Made by a program: the position numbers and the translations under genes
Assembly: GCA_022510885.1 (NCBI GenBank)
Contig: JAFLSP010000003.1
Span: 1-27,418, forward strand
Direction of reading: 5' to 3'
Origin: Treponema sp.
GTDB lineage: Bacteria; Spirochaetota; Spirochaetia; Treponematales; Treponemataceae
DNA length: 27,418 bases
In this document: positions 24,638-27,418 of the stretch, piece by piece
How positions within the stretch are numbered: the stretch's first letter is position 1
Layout: every line of letters starts with the position of its first letter
The notes under the pieces: generated by a model
Databases searched by the model: none
Told to the model about the DNA's origin: nothing
What the model saw: the letters and a program-made list of their open reading frames with translations, nothing else

Positions 24638-27267
24638 TGGAGCGTATTGACCCGCTGCGCGTGTTCGGTCCTGTGCTGTGCTCGGTGCAGAATCCTGCGT
24701 CCTACATCGGCGGGGAAATCGGCGCGGTCGTCAAAGGGCATTCGGAAGACGACGGGCTTTTTAACGTGGCGATTGCCTTTCCCGACGTGTACGCAATCGG
24801 CATGAGCAATCAGGCGATAAAAATCATCTATAACGGACTGAACGCGCGCGCGGATGTGCGTTGCGAGCGCGTGTTTGCCGTGGAAAATGACTTTGAGGCG
24901 CTGTTGCGGCAAAAAGACGTGCCGCTCTACACGCTCGAAACGGGAATGCCGCTGCACCGCGTCGATGTAGTAGGTTTTTCAATCGGCTACGAGCTGGGCA
25001 TCACAGGCGTGCTGAACGTGCTGGATTTGGGCAGAATTCCCTTGCTTCGTTCGGAGCGGAAAGAGGGCGACCCGATTGTGATTGCGGGCGGGGTAGGGGC
25101 GACGAATCCCGCGCCGTTTGCCGACTTCTTTGACGCGGTGTTCATCGGTGAGGCAGAAGGCGGGCTGTTCGACCTGATTGAGCGGCTTGCCGCGATGAAG
25201 AAAGCGGGAGCATCGCGACACGAACTGCTTGCGGAAATCGCACGACATCCTGCGGTCTGGACGCATGATATGTCGGAGGAGACCTGCGGGCACGCGGTTG
25301 CGCGACGGGCGGTGCAGGCAGACTTCGGACAAGTGCCGTCGGTGGAGTCGTTTTTTCCGTTGCCGAACATCAAGCCCGTGCAGGACCATGGCGTGGTGGA
25401 AATCATGCGCGGCTGTCCCAACGGCTGCCGCTTCTGCCATGCGGGAATCTACTATCGCCCGCAGCGTGTCAAAGCAAAGGAGCTTATCTTTGCCGAAATC
25501 GACCGGCTTGTCAGCATAGCGGGTTATCGGGAAATTTCGCTTACTTCGCTCTCGTCCGCCGATTATCCCGGCATCGGAAACCTGCTCGACGAACTCAACC
25601 AGAAGTATCGCGCGCAGAATGTGTCATTCCAGTTGCCATCGCTCAAAGTAAACAGCATGACGCTTCCTATTCTCGCCACGCTTTCCGAAGTGCGCAAGAG
25701 CGGACTGACGTTTGCCGTAGAAACTCCCGAGGAGACATGGCAGCTGCGGCTCAACAAGGAAGTCTACGCCCAGCATCTGACGGACATTATCATCGAGGCG
25801 AAAAAGCGCGGATGGAACAAGGCAAAATTCTATTTTATGGTCGGCTTGCCGCTTCCTGAGACGGACGGAAAAACTGAGGAGCGCGTTATCGTAGAATTTC
25901 TGCGCGACGTGCAGGAAAAGACCGGCATCCAGTGCAACGTAAACGTGGGCACGTTTATCCCCAAGCCGCACACGCCGTATCAGTGGGTACGCCAGATTTC
26001 TCCCGAAGAAGCCGAGCGCAAACTCGCCTATATCCGCGACCATCTTCCGCGCGGGAAATTCAAAGTCAGCACGCACGACACGACGACCAGTTATCTAGAA
26101 GGACTGCTCTCCCGTGGCGATGGACGGGCGGGGGCAGTTATCCACAACGCCTACAAAAAAGGCTGCCGGCTTGATGCCTGGGAAGACCACCTGCGCCACA
26201 ACCTTCCGTTATGGGAAGCAGCTTTCGCCGAGGCAGGCTATGACATCAAGGCGGACATCCTGCGCGAGCGCGTTCATGATGAGCCGCTCCCGTGGGACAG
26301 CATTTCGCTTGGGCCGACAAAACAATTTTATGAGAGAGAATGGCAACGGCATCTTGCCGAGACACTTACGCCCCGCTGCGCACCGAAATGCGACCATCAT
26401 TGCGGTACCTGCGTTGGCAACGTCGGCTGCAAAAATTCAAATGATGTATACAAAAGTGAACAAAAAGCCGAGAAACCCTCTCTTCCTGTTCAAAAAACAA
26501 TACGCCCTGTTTGCAACATCCCGGTCCTCTACCGCGTGATTTTTTCGTTCGAGAAATGCAATGGTGGCGAGTACATTGCGCATTTGAGCCAAATAGAACA
26601 ATGTAATCGCGCGATTTTAAAATCAGAACTGCCGGTCGTTTATACGGCGGGATTCAATCCGCTTCCGCGCCTTGAATTTGCGACGACGCTGCCACTTGGT
26701 GTCAAGTCCTGCGACGAAATCGCGTCGGTGCTGCTGTACGAGCCGATAGCGGAGCAGGTGTTCATGGACGCGCTCAATCGGCATTTCGTGCGAGGCATCC
26801 GCATCACCCGCTGTTTCGTGTTTCCGGTAACCAATCAGCGTCGTCGCGAATCGCTCGCGTCTGGGTTATGGGGAGGCGTGTATCGCTACCGATTTTTTTG
26901 CGCGGAACGCGCCGCCGTGCGAGATTTTTTTGCCAGCGATGCGGCAAAGCCGTTCTTGCGGGATGATTCGTTGTGTGCATTCGACGGTTTCGGACAGAGC
27001 GATTCTGCCACAGAGCGGAACGGTGCGGAGACACTTGTCGCAAAACTCGCTTTTAGGCAGGAGCGCCCGTTCCGCGATGCCTTGGAGTCGTTTTTCGGGA
27101 AGAAATGGTATGAATTCGTGGAGATTGTTAAGGTTCAGACGCTCGCGAAGCCCGGCATCATGAACGTGCGTTACGACATGAGCGAGGCGGTTTCGTTTTT
27201 TGAGTTGTATGAACACATTGCTGCGGTCAACGCAGAGCTTATCCGACAGCGCGATGAAAAACATTAG
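24637..27267 (+). CDS. Fused B12-binding-like radical SAM and DUF2344 protein
   Basis: This 876-residue protein joins two families that are separate genes in many bacteria. The N-terminal region (about 40-200) resembles a B12-binding-like fold (VAIAFPDVYAIGMSN, ENDFEALL). The radical SAM core has RGCPNGCRFCHAG (C260, C264, C267). A second Cys-rich motif, CAPKCDHHCGTC to C598 (C581, C585, C589, C592), may hold another cluster. After an AT-rich linker (about 600-627) the DUF2344 part begins with YRVIFSFEKCNGGEYIAHLS and PVVYTAGFNPLPRLEF. The family often lies near rodA and tRNA or ribosome genes; its substrate is unknown to me. The start is ATG 24637, overlapping the rodA stop; the upstream in-frame extension is rodA read in another frame. 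Confidence 0.92.
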   Translation: MERIDPLRVFGPVLCSVQNPASYIGGEIGAVVKGHSEDDGLFNVAIAFPDVYAIGMSNQAIKIIYNGLNARADVRCERVFAVENDFEALLRQKDVPLYTLETGMPLHRVDVVGFSIGYELGITGVLNVLDLGRIPLLRSERKEGDPIVIAGGVGATNPAPFADFFDAVFIGEAEGGLFDLIERLAAMKKAGASRHELLAEIARHPAVWTHDMSEETCGHAVARRAVQADFGQVPSVESFFPLPNIKPVQDHGVVEIMRGCPNGCRFCHAGIYYRPQRVKAKELIFAEIDRLVSIAGYREISLTSLSSADYPGIGNLLDELNQKYRAQNVSFQLPSLKVNSMTLPILATLSEVRKSGLTFAVETPEETWQLRLNKEVYAQHLTDIIIEAKKRGWNKAKFYFMVGLPLPETDGKTEERVIVEFLRDVQEKTGIQCNVNVGTFIPKPHTPYQWVRQISPEEAERKLAYIRDHLPRGKFKVSTHDTTTSYLEGLLSRGDGRAGAVIHNAYKKGCRLDAWEDHLRHNLPLWEAAFAEAGYDIKADILRERVHDEPLPWDSISLGPTKQFYEREWQRHLAETLTPRCAPKCDHHCGTCVGNVGCKNSNDVYKSEQKAEKPSLPVQKTIRPVCNIPVLYRVIFSFEKCNGGEYIAHLSQIEQCNRAILKSELPVVYTAGFNPLPRLEFATTLPLGVKSCDEIASVLLYEPIAEQVFMDALNRHFVRGIRITRCFVFPVTNQRRRESLASGLWGGVYRYRFFCAERAAVRDFFASDAAKPFLRDDSLCAFDGFGQSDSATERNGAETLVAKLAFRQERPFRDALESFFGKKWYEFVEIVKVQTLAKPGIMNVRYDMSEAVSFFELYEHIAAVNAELIRQRDEKH

Positions 27268-27359
27268 TTAATTTTCTTTTCCGCTCCGCCCCATATAGCA
27301 TTTCCTATAATGCACATTCTGTCTACCGATATATGTTTTTCTTCTCTCGATTCCAAATG
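27268..27359. other. AT-rich gap between convergent genes
   Basis: This 92-bp stretch is clearly more AT-rich than its surroundings. A TATAAT at 27306-27311 has no -35 at 16-18 nt, and I see no good terminator hairpin. It probably holds only the 3' ends of two converging transcripts. Confidence 0.5.
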
Positions 27360-27418
27360 TCATAATTTCTCCAGTTGCTCGCGGATAAACGCACTCTTCT
27401 CCTTCAGGCCGATTTTGC
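27360..27418 (-). CDS. 3' end of an unidentified minus-strand gene (partial)
   Basis: On the minus strand the frame from the window edge to TGA (27362-27360) reads KIGLKEKSAFIREQLEKL, with codons typical of this genome and a plausible charged helical C-terminus. A second open frame continues into the AT-rich gap but has untypical codons. The family cannot be identified from so few residues. Confidence 0.55.
   Translation of the reverse strand, partial: KIGLKEKSAFIREQLEKL

Noticed and set aside
27306..27311. TATAAT in the AT-rich gap at the right end
   Set aside because: It has no -35 and no plus-strand gene follows within the window.
27270..27365. Small minus-strand frame of about 31 codons in the AT-rich gap
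   Set aside because: It has untypical codon use, no Shine-Dalgarno and no motif; the GC-typical frame ending at 27360 is a better gene end.
1..27418. CRISPR arrays, insertion sequences, prophage or toxin-antitoxin genes
   Set aside because: I looked for repeats with spacers, transposase motifs and paired small genes and saw none; nearly all sequence is explained by core genes.

Overview
The window is a GC-rich, densely packed bacterial chromosome segment made almost entirely of core genes. Family content and gene order (dnaG-rpoD-zinc-ribbon coiled coil-TPR-mreB-mreC-mreD-PBP2-rodA, then a fused radical SAM/DUF2344 gene) match what I recall of Treponema, so a GC-rich treponeme or close spirochaete relative is the best guess. 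This is inferred from gene content; no 16S rRNA gene is present. I see no insertion sequence, prophage, CRISPR array or rRNA operon.

Left part (1-10.2 kb). Short, often single-gene units alternate in strand: thrC with an upstream lipoprotein gene (minus), alr (plus), folC (minus), trpS (plus), cca (minus), thiamine pyrophosphokinase (plus), a small membrane protein (minus), then an SPFH-like protein with chorismate mutase aroH (plus). All three convergent pairs here overlap at their 3' ends. Five units (alr, folC, trpS, cca, the small membrane protein) have a TAnnnT -10 box exactly 6 nt before the ATG and no close Shine-Dalgarno, so their mRNAs are probably leaderless. Two of these promoters also interleave with the promoter of the opposite-strand neighbour.

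Middle (10.1-18 kb). A strong promoter drives tRNA-Thr(UGU) and tRNA-Tyr(GUA), neither encoding CCA, followed by a terminator. Next comes a tightly coupled plus-strand operon: a YkgJ-type Cys-cluster protein, a metallo-beta-lactamase-fold hydrolase, a 68-residue unknown, mltG, dnaG and rpoD. Near-consensus internal promoters lie inside the YkgJ gene and inside dnaG. A zinc-ribbon coiled-coil gene with its own promoter and the RNase P RNA gene follow.

Right part (18-27.3 kb). A TPR protein, MreB, MreC, MreD, PBP2 and RodA form the rod-shape/elongasome operon, with zero or few-base overlaps between most genes. rodA ends in a run of ten G residues that abuts the start of the radical SAM gene; a -1 slip on this run would fuse the two proteins. 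The window closes on the 3' tip of a minus-strand gene.

Together the genes cover peptidoglycan precursor supply (Alr), polymerisation and shape (PBP2, RodA, MreBCD, MltG), replication and transcription initiation (DnaG, RpoD), tRNA maturation and charging (RNase P, CCA enzyme, TrpS) and cofactor metabolism (FolC, thiamine pyrophosphokinase). I found no clearly new defence or mobile system. The most notable signals are the leaderless-promoter pattern, the rodA poly-G junction, the non-canonical tRNA-Thr and the interleaved divergent promoters.
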